From positions 146,152,545 to 146,216,544 of the forward strand of contig NC_030680.2 in NCBI RefSeq assembly GCF_000004195.4: 64,000 nucleotides of DNA, given 5' to 3'. The position numbers were made by a program, and so were the translations under genes. Within the stretch, counting starts at the first letter, position 1, and every line of letters starts with the position of its first letter. The stretch comes from Xenopus tropicalis (lineage: Eukaryota; Chordata; Amphibia; Anura; Pipidae). The notes under the pieces are model-generated. The model did not search any database. It was given only the letters and a program-made list of their open reading frames with translations, and was not told where the DNA came from. Shown one piece after another: positions 45,915 through 57,520 of this stretch.

Positions 45915-46830
45915 ATGTGCAGTGCCAATGACACTCAGAAGGTGGCCTAACAAGTTTAGAAGTTGGGAAGCTGATGTGGACATCTTTGAAGGCCTGGATC
46001 ATTACTGCTACAGGGCTGCGGAACCTCTAGGTAGGTTCAGTATACTTGGGTCTCAGCAATGATACTCAGAAGGTGGCCTATCAAGTTCAGAAGATGGTAA
46101 GCTGATGTGGACATGTTTGAAGGCTTGGATCATTACTGTTACAGGGCTGCAGAACCTCTTTGTAGGTTCAGTATACTTGGGTCCCAGCAATGACACTCAA
46201 TGATACTCAGAAGGTGGCCTAACAAGTTCAGAAGGTGAAGGTGGATTTGGACATGTTTGAAGTCTTGGATCATTACTGTTACAGGGCTGCTGAACCTCTG
46301 GGTAAGGTCAATATATAAAATAAAGCATTTCTAGCCATTGTCATGTATGAGGAACAAGGACTCCACTTGGGTCTCAACAATGACACTCAGAAGGTGGCCT
46401 AACAAGTTCAGAAGATGGGGAGCTGATTTGGACATCTTTGAAGGCCTGGATCATTACTGTTATGGGGCTACAGAACCTCTGGGTATGTTCAGTATATAAA
46501 ATAAAGCATTTCTAGCCATTGTCATGTATGAGGAACAAGGACTCCACTTGGGTCCCAACAATGACACTCAGAAGGTGGCCTAACAAGTTCAGAAGTTGGG
46601 AAGCGGATGTGGACATCTTTGAAGGCCTGGATCATTACTGCTACAGTGGAACCTCTTGGGTCCTGACAATGACACTCAAAAGGTGGCCTAACAAGTTCAG
46701 AAGATGGGGAGCTGATCTGGATCATTAGTGTTACAGGGCTACAGAACCTCTGGGTAGGTTCAGTATAAAATAAAGCATTTCTAGCCATTGTCAGATATGA
46801 GGAACAAGGACTCCACTTGGGTCCCAACAG
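45915..46830 (+). repeat. irregular tandem array, unit about 115-180 bp, six copies
   Basis: The words aatgacactcagaaggtgg, cctaacaagttcagaag, ggcctggatcattactg and aaataaagcatttctagcc recur in order. Some copies lack the last block (taaagcatttctagccattg, gaggaacaaggactccac), which gives two unit lengths. Confidence 0.85.
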
Positions 46831-47800
46831 AGCTACCACCAAGCTTCACTAGCAAAATTAATCATTCACATCAGACCCTCTCCAGCGGAGCTTACATTCT
46901 AAATTTCCCTATGACAGCACAATCATACTCTAGGCCCAGTTTGATTAAAAGCCAACTAACCTACAAGTAGTCAACTACCAAGTAGCTTCACCCAGCCGGC
47001 ACGGTGGCCACCTCACCCCTTTATAAGCAGACAGGCACATATTAAAACATTATGCTGCAGGGCTCCTTAGCAATGAATTTAAATGCATACTGCATGGCGC
47101 AGATGAAGCGGAGAAGTCTCAGTCCGAGTCAACTGGTAATTATCCAATGAGTGAAGAGGTTAGATGTCAACCATGGTTGCTGCATCCCCTTCCAGCCAAA
47201 AGCTTAGTCAAGTGATAGAAAATACCCCGATCTTCTCACTCTCTGCCAAGCTCGGTACATGCAAAACCCATCGTTTACTGTAAGTTATTAGCCGTAATGT
47301 ATACACATGCACTCTTGTTGGGGTTGGGAGGAGGGCAATCAATATTTCACATTCTACCACCATCTCCTTTTTCACACACACACATTGTCTTGGCAGTGAT
47401 CCTCTCTACAGACCGCTCTTCCATCTGCGTTTCATTTAGATCCTGATAAAAAGAAAAAAAAAAATTGCTCTTGGTGTTTCCGGCACATTCCAGTTTCAAA
47501 CTGAAAAAGACAGACTGCCCCGTCGCAGAGAGGCTTTTTCTATTTTCCCAACTACCAACAGCCAATCAAAACTCCCAATGGCAGGAAATGACTCTCGCCG
47601 TAATATAGTGGCTATCAGGGGCTATGGCTTATTATGCCGTAGGGGATTTGGCTACCCTCAGACCTCAAGCAGTGAGAATAAGCCCCACCATACCAACGTA
47701 TGGAGGGTTATGCGATATGGGTTATCTTATGTGTAAGAGAGAACACATTGTTCTCAAATGGATCTTTGGGAAAGCAGTAACATATATTAGTTCACCAAGT
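46831..47800. other. single-copy-looking intron DNA
   Basis: No recognised feature. Confidence 0.4.
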
Positions 47801-48655
47801 TATTATTATTATTAACATTTATTTATAAAGCGCCAACATATCCCGCAGCGCTGTACAATAAGTGGGTTACATACATTGGACATACAGAGTAACATATAAA
47901 GCAATCAATAACCGATACAGGAGGGGAAGGGAGCCCTGCCCAAAAGAGCTTACACTCTACAAGGAGTAACATATAAAGCAATCAGTAACCGATACAAGAG
48001 GTGAAGAGAGCCCTGCCCAAAAGAGCTTACACTCTACAAGGAGTAACATATAAAGCAATCAGTAACCGATACAGGAGGGGAAGGGAGCCCTGCCCAAAAG
48101 AGCTTACACTCTACAAGGAGTAACATATAAAGCAATCAGTAACCGATACAGGAGGGGAAGGGAGCCCTGCCCAAAAGAGCTTACACTCTACAAGGAGTAA
48201 CATATAAAGCAATCAGTAACCGATACAGGAGGGGAAGGGAGCCCTGCCCAAAAGAGCTTACACTCTACAAGGAGTAACATATAAAGCAATCAGTAACCGA
48301 TACAAGAGGTGAAGAGGGCCCTGCCCAAAAGAGCTTACAATCTACAAGGAGTAACATATAAAGCAATCAGTAACCGATACAAGAGGGGAAGAGAGCCCTG
48401 CCCAAAAGAGCTTACACTCTACAAGGAGTAACATATAAAGCAATCAGTAACCGATACAGGAGGGGAAGGGAGCCCTGCCCAAAGGAGCTTACAATCTACA
48501 AGGAGTAACATATAAAGCAATCAGTAACCGATACAGGAGGGGAAGGGAGCCCTGCCCAAAAGAGCTTACACTCTACAAGGAGTAACATATAAAGCAACCA
48601 ATAACCAATACAAGAGGGGAAGAGAGCCCTGCCCAAAAGAGCTTACAATCTACAA
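47801..48655 (-). repeat. LINE 3'-tail (L2/CR1-like) with 77-bp unit in ten copies
   Basis: It starts with an ATT microsatellite and catttataaagcg-like words, then gcgctgtacaataagtgg, as at 26355-26675. gagtaacatataaagcaat begins at 47887, 47964, 48041, 48118 and onward at exactly 77 bp. The unit contains, in reverse, ttgtagagtgtaagctc and ttttgggcagggctc, the 3' end of an L2-like element. Confidence 0.85.
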
Positions 48656-50227
48656 GTTAGCGATATGACTGATAAGCAACACATCTTTCTGCTGGTACGA
48701 TATCTTGGGCTGCTCTTTGGGGGGGCTGAACCCCTACTTACCAACCAATATAGTCATTCTTTGCCCTCTGGGGGATTGCCCAAATGTAGTACAGGTCACA
48801 TGAGTAGCACAGGAGAGATACTTTGATACATTAGTTGTTTGTACTGTCACTTTAAGTAACCCATTTCTCATTTCTGGGTCCTGCTTATCAACATGGACTT
48901 TACCAAGGTCTTAGCCCCCAAGAGCACCATATTCTGGGGTTACATAGTATTAAAAAAAGACACCCCATGAGAAATACTTACTAAATATAGCAGGGCTACC
49001 CCCATCTACTTACTATATGACACATAGGTCCATTTTTTGGGGGGCTGCCTGCCCCGCCTACCTGCCCCGCTTCGATAACTCCAACCCTGGACTTTATGAA
49101 TGAAATCATTGTAATGAGATGGATAACCCATAAGGTACAGAGCAACCTAAAGATGTCCAGCTTTTTCCCAGAATTCCCAGGTTCTTTTCAGTAACTGCTG
49201 CCTTGCCAGGGAATTTAACCAATGAACAATTAAGGATTTGGAAAAACAACATCAACAAGGTCTTGTTTGACTTTGCCACATAAAATATAGGTAGTCCTAT
49301 GTCTTCACGAAGCCCTGTTCCAAAGTTAAAGTGGGCATGCAAATTGTGTTTTACCCACAATGCAGTGCTTTTACCAAGCATTCCACCATAACTGTAACTT
49401 GTGCCAGATTTATCTTTAATACAGGTGCAAAATTTGCCCCATCTTGATGAATAAAGGACATGTTCTAGAAGTAATGTTGGCTTCCCAATAGTAGGAGAGC
49501 CTACATTCACGATGTGAAGCTACAATCGCCACCAAATGAAGGTAGGGGTAAAGTACTTTTGCCATAGCGCGGCAAATTGTGCGTCCTGCACGGGCAACCG
49601 CCATATTGGTGCACAATCAAAGAATGCAAGAGTGCAAGTAGCTACTGAGTGGCATCTTTACTGGTGCCCATGGACGTTCCTTGCGATTGTTAATGATCCC
49701 TATTGAATGGGGCCCATACAACGCCTTCCATACACATTTATAGCTTTCTATCATCATTTTCTTGTCAAAGATGACAAAAAAAAAGCAAAGGATTGTTATA
49801 AACAGGGCAATTTTACCTTAAAAGCAAACACAGGGAAAAAAAAGCGATTTGCATTGGCACCACGCTGGGCTGTTTTCCTCTCCGCGGGGCGACCGACGCG
49901 CTCAGCAATTACTGCAGGTGAAATATGCAGATCTCTTCTGGGAAGCACCGGCCACTTTCGCTTTTCCCGATGTTAAAATGGGCACTAAAGAAAGCAATTT
50001 CAGCTTAACACCGCCGTAGTGAGCGCCGTCCCTCACCTTGCCTCCCCCCCCACTTTATTTAATTATAGTACCATTTATAAATAGGACCCACAAAGAGATC
50101 AGGTTGCCGCAGAGCCCTTCCGCACTCGGATCTTAGGGGGAAACGAAGGCGCTTCCTCGCTAAATCGAATTCCTTTCACTCGCGAATACAACAGAGGGTT
50201 GTCGGAGGGCTCCAACTCAAATAGCGG
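48656..50227. other. single-copy-looking intron DNA, CpG-bearing at 49850-50220
   Basis: No repeats were recognised. CpG rises after 49850 (ccgcggggcgaccgacgcg). No exon is supported. Confidence 0.4.
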
Positions 50228-51067
50228 CATTAAAGGTAAATGAAGGATAATGCAACACAAGGAAGTATAATGAGATAGATAAGTGCGCCAGTAACAACGT
50301 TAAGCAAATAAAAAAAAGCTGATCGTTAAAGAGTGATCGTTTAGCGGCCGATATCCAATCGCTTTGTGATAGGTTTGAAGGTGTCCTAGACCAACCTCCT
50401 CCCCTATGTAAGTCTATGTTTATGTTCCAGTTGGGTAGGCTCCAACACAAGGGCCATAGGGATAGAGGTTTTACAAAGAAATCCATAGATGAAGGATAAT
50501 GCAACACAAGTAAGTATAATGAGATAGATAAGTGTGCCCTTAACGACGTTAGCGGCCGATATCCAATCGCTTTGTGATATGTTTGACCGTGTCCTAGACC
50601 AACCTCCCCTATGCAAAGGTGCCCATACACATGAAGATTCTTTCGCTTGGCAAGGCCGCCAAGCAAGCGGATCTTCACACGATATCCCCACCTACAGGTG
50701 GGCGGTATCGGGGAACATGTAGGCTAATTCGATCATTTGGCCCTGGGGCCAAATGATCGAATTACAATGACGGCAATGGGGCAGTCGGTTCGGTGACCAC
50801 ATCAACGAGCCCCCCCCCGATCCGACTGAATGTTTTAACCTGCCTGATCGATATCTGCCCAATTTCAGGCCAGATATTGGTCGGGTATGGCCGTCGTTTC
50901 TGCCCCTACACGGGCCGATAAGCTGCCGAATCGGTCCAAGGGACTGATATTAGCAGCTACAATCGGCCCGTGAATGGGGACCTTAATTCTATGTTTATGT
51001 TCCAGTTGGGTAGGCTCCACCACAAGGGCCATAGGGATAGAGGTTTTTCAAAGAAACCCATAGATTT
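50228..51067 (+). repeat. local duplication of about 250 bp; second copy holds a Harbinger MITE
   Basis: gaaggataatgcaacacaag occurs at about 50241 and 50491, gcggccgatatccaatcgc follows in both, and ttctatgtttatgttccag (copy 2, about 50987) equals gtctatgtttatgttccag (copy 1, about 50411). Copy 1 reads ccctatgtaagtctatg without the insertion. Copy 2 reads ccctatgcaa, the MITE, then taattctatg. Confidence 0.88.
50617..50983 (+). mobile_element. PIF/Harbinger-type MITE with a paralogous empty site
   Basis: It begins aggtgcccatacac and ends cgtgaatggggacct. The flanks are CAA (50614-50616) and TAA (50984-50986). The uninterrupted neighbour copy has TAA at the same place, so the target was TAA with one later change. 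Confidence 0.88.
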
Positions 51068-51490
51068 TTTATCTATAGTGCTACCTGGAATCTGCCACCC
51101 AAGGCCTTGGAAGCTTTACCAGTAAATGATGGGGTATACATGACCCCCTTACTAAGCAGAGCCCTTGCTACAATATGGCAGGAAAGGGTGAAACAGCTGA
51201 ACTATAAATCTACTGTTCTTATGACCATCTTAAAACCAACTGGGCGCCAGTGGTTCTTAACTATATATAGAAAGTCCATACAGAGAATACAAGGGTCAGC
51301 ATTTGTACAATAATAAGGAGGCATTTAGGTCTCCTCAGTCAAATGGATCCTCTCCAGATCCTCCTTTCTAGCTGTGGGGTCTACCCTAGGCGGGCGTTAC
51401 CTGGTAAGTACCAACTCTACACTACTTCTCCTCGGTGGTGGTAAACCCTCTTTCAAGATAGCCCCATCTAGTTCAGATACTTATGGGCTT
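51068..51490. other. single-copy-looking intron DNA
   Basis: No recognised feature. Confidence 0.4.
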
Positions 51491-51492
51491 AA

Positions 51493-51560
51493 GGTCCCCC
51501 ATACACGGCAATGTTGGCAAGAGAGCAGATTGTCTCCCAATATCCCCACCTACGGGGATC
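51493..51560 (+). mobile_element. Harbinger MITE, left end only
   Basis: taaggtcccccatacacgg, gcaagagagcagattg and tatccccacctacgggg match the first 70 bp of the family. The sequence then changes. Confidence 0.65.
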
Positions 51561-51779
51561 CTATCCTATTGGCTGTTATGAGTTACAGCATCTGGGCCAA
51601 CTTAGCACCCATAACTTACTGTAACTTACTGCAGATAGTCCAACCCACCACCCCAAACTGTACATAGGCCTGGGTGGTGCCAGTGATTGGGAAAAGGTGC
51701 TTCAGGAATACCCAGAGAGAGTAGAAGCTTAAAGAAAATCGCTGATAATTAATAAACTAGCAGGGTGAGACATAGGTAA

Positions 51780-52260
51780 CCTATTCATGGTTTAATGTAA
51801 TAATATGGTTTAGAACAGTTCCCTAAGCCCCGCCCCCTGTTCCCCAAGCCCTGCCCCCTGTTCCCCTGCTGATCTGGCTGACTACTTTGTGACTCAAATA
51901 AAATGTAACAGTAGCCGCCTGTCCTCAGCCTTCCTCCTCCCAATCCCACAATTCCCTGCTGCACACGTGATGTCAATAAGGAAAGGAACATCCCAGTGCA
52001 ATGCATTGTGGGTTATGTAGTTCCTGCATGCTGTCTGTAAGCTGGGGAGAAGTTGTTACAATGTGTAACATCAGTGTTTTAGTCCCTCCTCCCCTGCCAG
52101 GATTTCAAATGATGCAGAAAGAGTAGAACAGTTTTGCAGCTGGATTTCAGCCTATAAACATGGGATTTATTACTACTTTTTGAAGGAACAGATTACAGGG
52201 ATAGGGATATTAGGGGTTTCTGGGTTGTTCTGGGTTTAATATATCCACAATGTAGGATTC
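51780..52260 (+). repeat. probable dispersed frog repeat
   Basis: aatgcattgtgggttatgta, gttcctgcatgctgtctg and cagggatagggatattaggg look like an interspersed Xenopus element as I remember it, and a duplicated ccctgccccctgttccc lies at 51820-51870. Ends are not defined. Confidence 0.4.
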
Positions 52261-52793
52261 ACTGGCGCTCAGCATCTTATTTTACCCTGGGAGGAAGGTA
52301 AAACACACAGCGTGTACAATTGTAAAAGAAAATTTCAAACCTTAAGGTTTGCGCAGCAATTTCTTGCCATTTTCTGGCCAAATCACAGCGACATTCATAC
52401 AAAATAAGATATAAAAGCAGCAGTAACACAGCGAGGTTCCGGCTACAAGGAAGCCGAGTGAAGGTCGTTGGTAGAAAACGGCTGTTTGTATTTGCAGTCT
52501 AAGCCCAGTTGTCTCCAGCGATACCGACTCACGTGTCGGCCGTCAACCTTGCAAAGTGGTGAAAAGCAGAGGCACTCGAATAGGTAATTATAGAACAACT
52601 TGGCCAGGATTAGAAACAAAAAGGATAAAGGGGGTTAGAGAAGTATCCGCGGCTGCACACAACTCCTTCTAACAGCAAGAAGGAACTCTGGGTATGGGGG
52701 AAAGGCTGGGCTCGTTGCCTTCCTCCATTATATCAGATCTCTGAACTTTATAGCAGGTGTCTATGAACTTTATTGTCTCCGCTGATGTTAGCT
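52261..52793. other. single-copy-looking intron DNA
   Basis: No recognised feature. Confidence 0.4.
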
Positions 52794-53885
52794 CATAACA
52801 AGGTTACAGATATATAGAAACATTGGGGTAACAGTCACCCTGCTATAGTTCCAGGGGTACCCAGGGCACAAATAAGCGCTCACCCCAAATCCCCCCCTAA
52901 CTGGCCTTCAGGCTGGGCCCCCTTAGCCCATAACAAGGTTACAGATATATAGAAACATTGGGGTAACAGTCACCCTGCTATAGTTCCAGGGGTACCCAGG
53001 GCACAAATAAGCACTCACCCCAAATCCCCCCTAACTGGCCTTCAGGCTGGGCCCCCTTAGCCCATAACAAGGTTACAGATATATAGAAACATTGGGGTAA
53101 CAGTCACCCCGCTATAGTTCCAGGGGTACCCAGGGCACAAATAGGCACTCACCCCAAATCCCCCCCTAACTGGCCTTCAGGCTGGGCCCCCTTAGCCCAT
53201 AACAAGGTTACAGATATATAGAAACATTGGGGTAACAGTCACCCTGCTATAGTTCCAGGGGTACCCAGGGCACAAATAAGCACTCACCCCAAATCTCCCC
53301 CTAACTGGCCTTCAGGCTGGGCCCCCTTAGCCCATAACAAGGTTACAGATATATAGAAACATTGGGGTAACAGTCACCCCGCTATAGTTCCAGGGGTACC
53401 CAGGGCACAAATAAGCACTCACCCCAAATCCCCCCTAACTGGCCTTCAGGCTGGGCCCCCTTAGCCCATAACAAGGTTACAGATATATAGAAACATTGGG
53501 GTAACAGTCACCCCGCTATAGTTCCAGGGGTACCCAGGGCACAAATAAGCACTCACCCCAAATCCCCCCTAACTGGCCTTCAGGCTGGGCCCCCTTAGCC
53601 CATAACAAGGTTACAGATATATAGAAACATTGGGGTAACAGTCACCCCGCTATAGTTCCAGGGGTACCCAGGGCACAAATAAGCACTCAACCCAAATCCC
53701 CCCCTAACTGGCCTTCAGGCTGGGCCCCCTTAGCCCATAACAAGGTTACAGATATATAGAAACATTGGGGTAACAGTCACCCCGCTATAGTTCCAGGGGT
53801 ACCCAGGGCACAAATAAGCACTCAACCCAAATCCCCCCCCTAACTGGCCTTCAGGCTGGGCCCCCTTAGCCCATAACAAGGTTAC
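52794..53885 (+). repeat. minisatellite, 135-bp unit, eight copies
   Basis: cataacaaggttacag begins at 52794, 52929, 53063, 53198, 53333, 53467, 53601, 53736 and 53872. Length differences are in one C run. Copies differ at few positions (cacccc or caccct; caccccaa or caacccaa), so the array is young. Confidence 0.95.
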
Positions 53886-54861
53886 ATTGTATCATTAGCA
53901 CCCCCTTTTAGTTGTAAATCACACTAATGTAATATTGCCACTGCCTTTCCGGGGCTTTTCCCCTCAATATCTACACATTCATTAACACAGGCAGCTGGAG
54001 GTTTCATGGTTCCAGGCATTTATGCGCTAGAATTACCTGCAGCAAACTCCCATTCAGACACACACACACAAACAATAAAATGAACATTATAAATCCATTT
54101 GGGCTGCATCATTATCAGTTCAGACTGCCTCCAAAATCCCATTTTGCTTTGCAAATTCAATTCCCATCAATAACCCGAATACATCTCCGGCCGTGCATGT
54201 TTCCAACCTTATTTTTTTTTTTTTCCCCACCCAGAACGCCTACAAACTAGCGCGATTTCCATTCCGTACACACGTGCGTCCGCAGACGAATGAGGGAAGA
54301 AAATACACAAAACAAAATGAGAAAATGTAAATGATTACGCGCTTATCAGCTGCCGACTGCCCCGGTGACATAAATACAATTATTTTTTCCAGTCGCGTCG
54401 TCGTGAAACTTTCTCGTTCATCCTCAACAGAAAAAGATTTTCTATTTTCCATAATAAAGGGAAACTGTAAGATTAAATATTGCTGCTATGTGTACGGACC
54501 CTAGCAACCAGGCAGCCGCTTGGAAGTCAGAATGAAAGATGGAAAACAGATATGAATTATCATTATCAAGTTTTGGCCATTCCTCCGAGCATACAGATGT
54601 AATGAATTCCATTCATTGAGTGTTGGCCAATGGTCAATTCATTACACAGAGGAAAGAAATGGCCATGGCATCGACAGCCTCTCCCCTTAGGGTGACTCAA
54701 TGGAATCTAGGATATCATAGGCCCCCACTGACAACAGTATTTTGGTGAGGGGGTGGGGGGGTGACTATAATATGTCATACAGGGCAGAAGGGTTGCCCTG
54801 GACTTGACTCAACAAGGAGACATCACAATTCTTGAGTAGGAACATTCTTAGTTTGTCCTTA
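53886..54861. other. single-copy-looking intron DNA
   Basis: A CA tract (54058-54070) and a T run (54209-54222) are present. 54220-54420 has more CpG. A short gaccctagcaaccaggcag near 54498 may be a Kolobok-like MITE fragment. Confidence 0.4.
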
Positions 54862-54869
54862 TACTAGAG

Positions 54870-55070
54870 CAGCGTCAGACTGGGGTGTGCAAGACCCCGC
54901 CAAGGCTGCTACCCCAGGGGCCCCCACTCACATACCTTATGCAATCTTTGCCATGATTGGGGCAGTGACGGCAACAGGATAGCAACCATACTTACTGGTA
55001 GGGATCGGTCGGTGTCGGTGGGGCCCACCAGGTTTTTTCCCCAGTGTCCAGCTGGCCCAGTCCAACCCTA
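54870..55070 (+). mobile_element. hAT of the CCACCAGGTTTTTTCCC family with perfect 8-bp duplication
   Basis: It starts cagcgtcagactgggg, ends ccagtccaacccta, and has tactagag on both sides (54862-54869 and 55071-55078). It is 201 bp. Confidence 0.85.
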
Positions 55071-55078
55071 TACTAGAG

Positions 55079-55341
55079 GTTAGTGATGAGCAGTTTAGAC
55101 ATTTTTGAGCCTAAACCCAACCCTAATCCATAACTTCCCAACCTGCACCCAACCCAGCCAAGTCTTCTTCTACTTTATTACCCGACCCCATTCCCATCTA
55201 ATGGGTGAGATCAGCCACCATTACAGCACTATTACATCACCAAAGTAAAGGAGTCCTGAGTCTGAACCCTCTACCCACCTTAGGCTCACCTTCTTGCCCT
55301 GAACCTAACCTACAGGTAAACTCATGGGCTTAGCTCATCAC
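55079..55341 (+). mobile_element. second hAT (TAGTGATGAGC termini) abutting the first and re-using its duplication
   Basis: The left end ttagtgatgagc follows tactagag (55071-55078). The right end gctcatcac is followed by tactagag again (55342-55349). Words such as agcctaaacccaaccc lie inside. Confidence 0.75.
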
Positions 55342-55810
55342 TACTAGAGTGCTTGGGTCAAAAAATGTGTTCTTGATAATACAAAATATCCATTCCCATC
55401 TGATGTTCCTATATGGGCGAGATCAACCATAGGGGAGTGATCAGCACTATTACATCACCAAAGTAAAAGAGTCCTGCTTGAAGTCTGAACCCTTTACCCA
55501 CCTTAGGCTCACCTTCTTGCCCTGAACCCATATAACCTACAGGTAAACTCATGGGCTTAGCTCATCGCTACTAGAGAGCTTGGGTCAAAAATGTGTTCTT
55601 GATAATACAAAATATCCAATCCCATCTGATGACTCGTGTATGGGAGAGATCAGCACTATTACATCACTAAAGTAAAGGAGTCCTGCTTGAAGTCTGAACC
55701 CTCCACTCACCTTAGGCTCACCTTCTTGCCCTGAACCCATCTAACCTACAGGTAAACTCAAGGGCTTAGCGCATCACTACTAGAGAGCTTGGGTCAAAAA
55801 TTTGTTCTTG
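55200..55810 (+). repeat. tandem triplication spanning the hAT end and its flank, about 210-230-bp unit
   Basis: cttaggctcaccttcttgcc recurs three times (about 55281, 55503 and 55713), each followed by aggtaaactcatgggcttag, gcgcatcact-like words and gagcttgggtcaaaa. The unit therefore starts inside the second hAT and runs into single-copy flank. Confidence 0.85.
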
Positions 55811-56457
55811 ATAATACAAAATATCCATTAAAATTCTAAATGCTAAGAGAATTCATTAGTTGGATGTTGCTTCCGAGCTATTCTAGAGCCTGGCACGCCC
55901 TCTATCGCCAATTTACACTCTCACTAGCAGGTAACCGGCTCTGTCTATCAAGAGATGATTTGCTGAACCAAATGGCAGAGCACTTTAGTACATTTCTTAA
56001 ACATTATGTCTTCCCTATTAAAATTTAACAGGCATAATTGGATTGAAATGCAAAATACATATGAAAAAAAAAAAAAGAAATCCTGACTAATTCTAGATGT
56101 GGCATTTTGATGAAACCGACTCTCCTCCACTTCATTATATTTCCATCTCCTGTAGGCAGCTTTTTACTTCAAATATCAACCGCTTTCTTGATTAGAAATG
56201 GCAGTGTTTTGCACCGTTCTATAAGAAGCATTAACTGTGACTTTATGTATTTAAATGGGCCTCGTCTGTATCGTCTCAAGGGATAATGCAGCTCTCTCAA
56301 TCTCCTCTGTATACCTTGCAGCCCTACCGTGGCCATTTCTTCTAGAAATCAAGAGGTCTTGGACAAGCAGGAGTAGCCCCCACCCAATCAGTTTTCATGT
56401 AACAGTTATGCCGATGTTCCATATTTATAGAGCAAGTTTATTGTATGACGGATATTT
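55811..56457. other. single-copy segment, candidate conserved element
   Basis: A non-repetitive stretch without arrays. The part 55840-56060, AT-rich with homeodomain-like ATTA words (ttcattag, gcataattgg), has the look of conserved intronic DNA. This is only an impression. Confidence 0.35.
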
Positions 56458-57415
56458 AGGGTTGTCACCGGTCTGGTTTTGATCCAGAAAGCCTGATTTT
56501 TCCTGGGTCAAAACCTTCTGCCTGGTTTTCAACATTTAGAAGACCAGGAAGAAACCCTCCAGGGGATGCAATAACCCCACCACCTTCATCATGCCACCAG
56601 AAATGTCATCATGTAATGATGTCACACGGTTACGGCCAGGACTTGTGTGATGACATCAGCACCACCAACGTCATCACACACACCGCCTTCATCTAGAATT
56701 ATAGCCCAACAAAGGTTGAAAACCCTACCGATATTCTGTTCTAATTTATGGTCATGGTGTCAAAGAAGTTCCCGGACCTCTTGGCCAGACTGGTGTCCAT
56801 AATTTGTGTGATGACACCGGTCTGGTTTTGACCCGAACAGCCTGATTTTTTCTGGGTCAAAACCTTCTGCCTGGTTTTCAACATTTAGAAGACCAGGAAG
56901 AAACCCTCCAGCGGATGCAATAACCCCACCACCTTCATCATGCCAACAGAAATGTCATCACGTAATGATGTCACACACATGACATCAGCACCACCACCAT
57001 CACCACACACACCGCCTTGGTCTAGAATTATAACCCAACAAAGGCCACGGACCCCTTGGCCAGACTGGTGTACATAATTTGTGTGATGACATCAGCACCA
57101 CACACCATCATCATCATCACACACACCACCTTTGTCTAGAATTATAACCCAACAAAAGGTTGAAAACCCTACTGATATTCTGTTCTAATTTATGGTCATG
57201 GTGTCAAAGAAGTTCCCGGACCCCTTGGCCAGACTGGTGTCCATAATCTGTGTAATGACATCAGCACCACACACCACCATCATCATCACACACACCGCCT
57301 TCATCAAGAATTATAACCCAACAAAGGTGGAAACCCTACTGATATTCCGTTATAATTTATGGTCATGGTGTCAAAGAAGTTCCCGGACCCCTTGACCAGA
57401 CTGGTGCCCATACAA
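56458..57415 (-). repeat. gggttgccacc-family element with tandem duplications (349 bp and shorter)
   Basis: agggttgtcaccggtctgg at 56458 and gatgacaccggtctgg at about 56810 open two copies sharing gggtcaaaaccttctgcc, catttagaagaccagg and aatgatgtcacac. ggtcatggtgtcaaagaag occurs at about 56750, 57193 and 57360, showing further partial copies. Confidence 0.75.
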
Positions 57416-57484
57416 AAGTCCACATCTGGCCTTCCAGTCTCCATTTGGGCAGCCCTGTTTGAAGACATCATATACTTTATTTTC

Positions 57485-57520
57485 CTACCCTATATGGCCA
57501 AAAGTATGTGGACACCTCTT
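57485..57520 (+). mobile_element. Tc1-like terminus fragment
   Basis: tatatggccaaaagtatgtgg followed by acacc resembles the well-known terminal motif of many Tc1-like elements of fish and frogs. Only this short part is recognisable, and a weak repeat of the flank (tatatggccacaagaatac) lies at about 57623. Confidence 0.5.
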
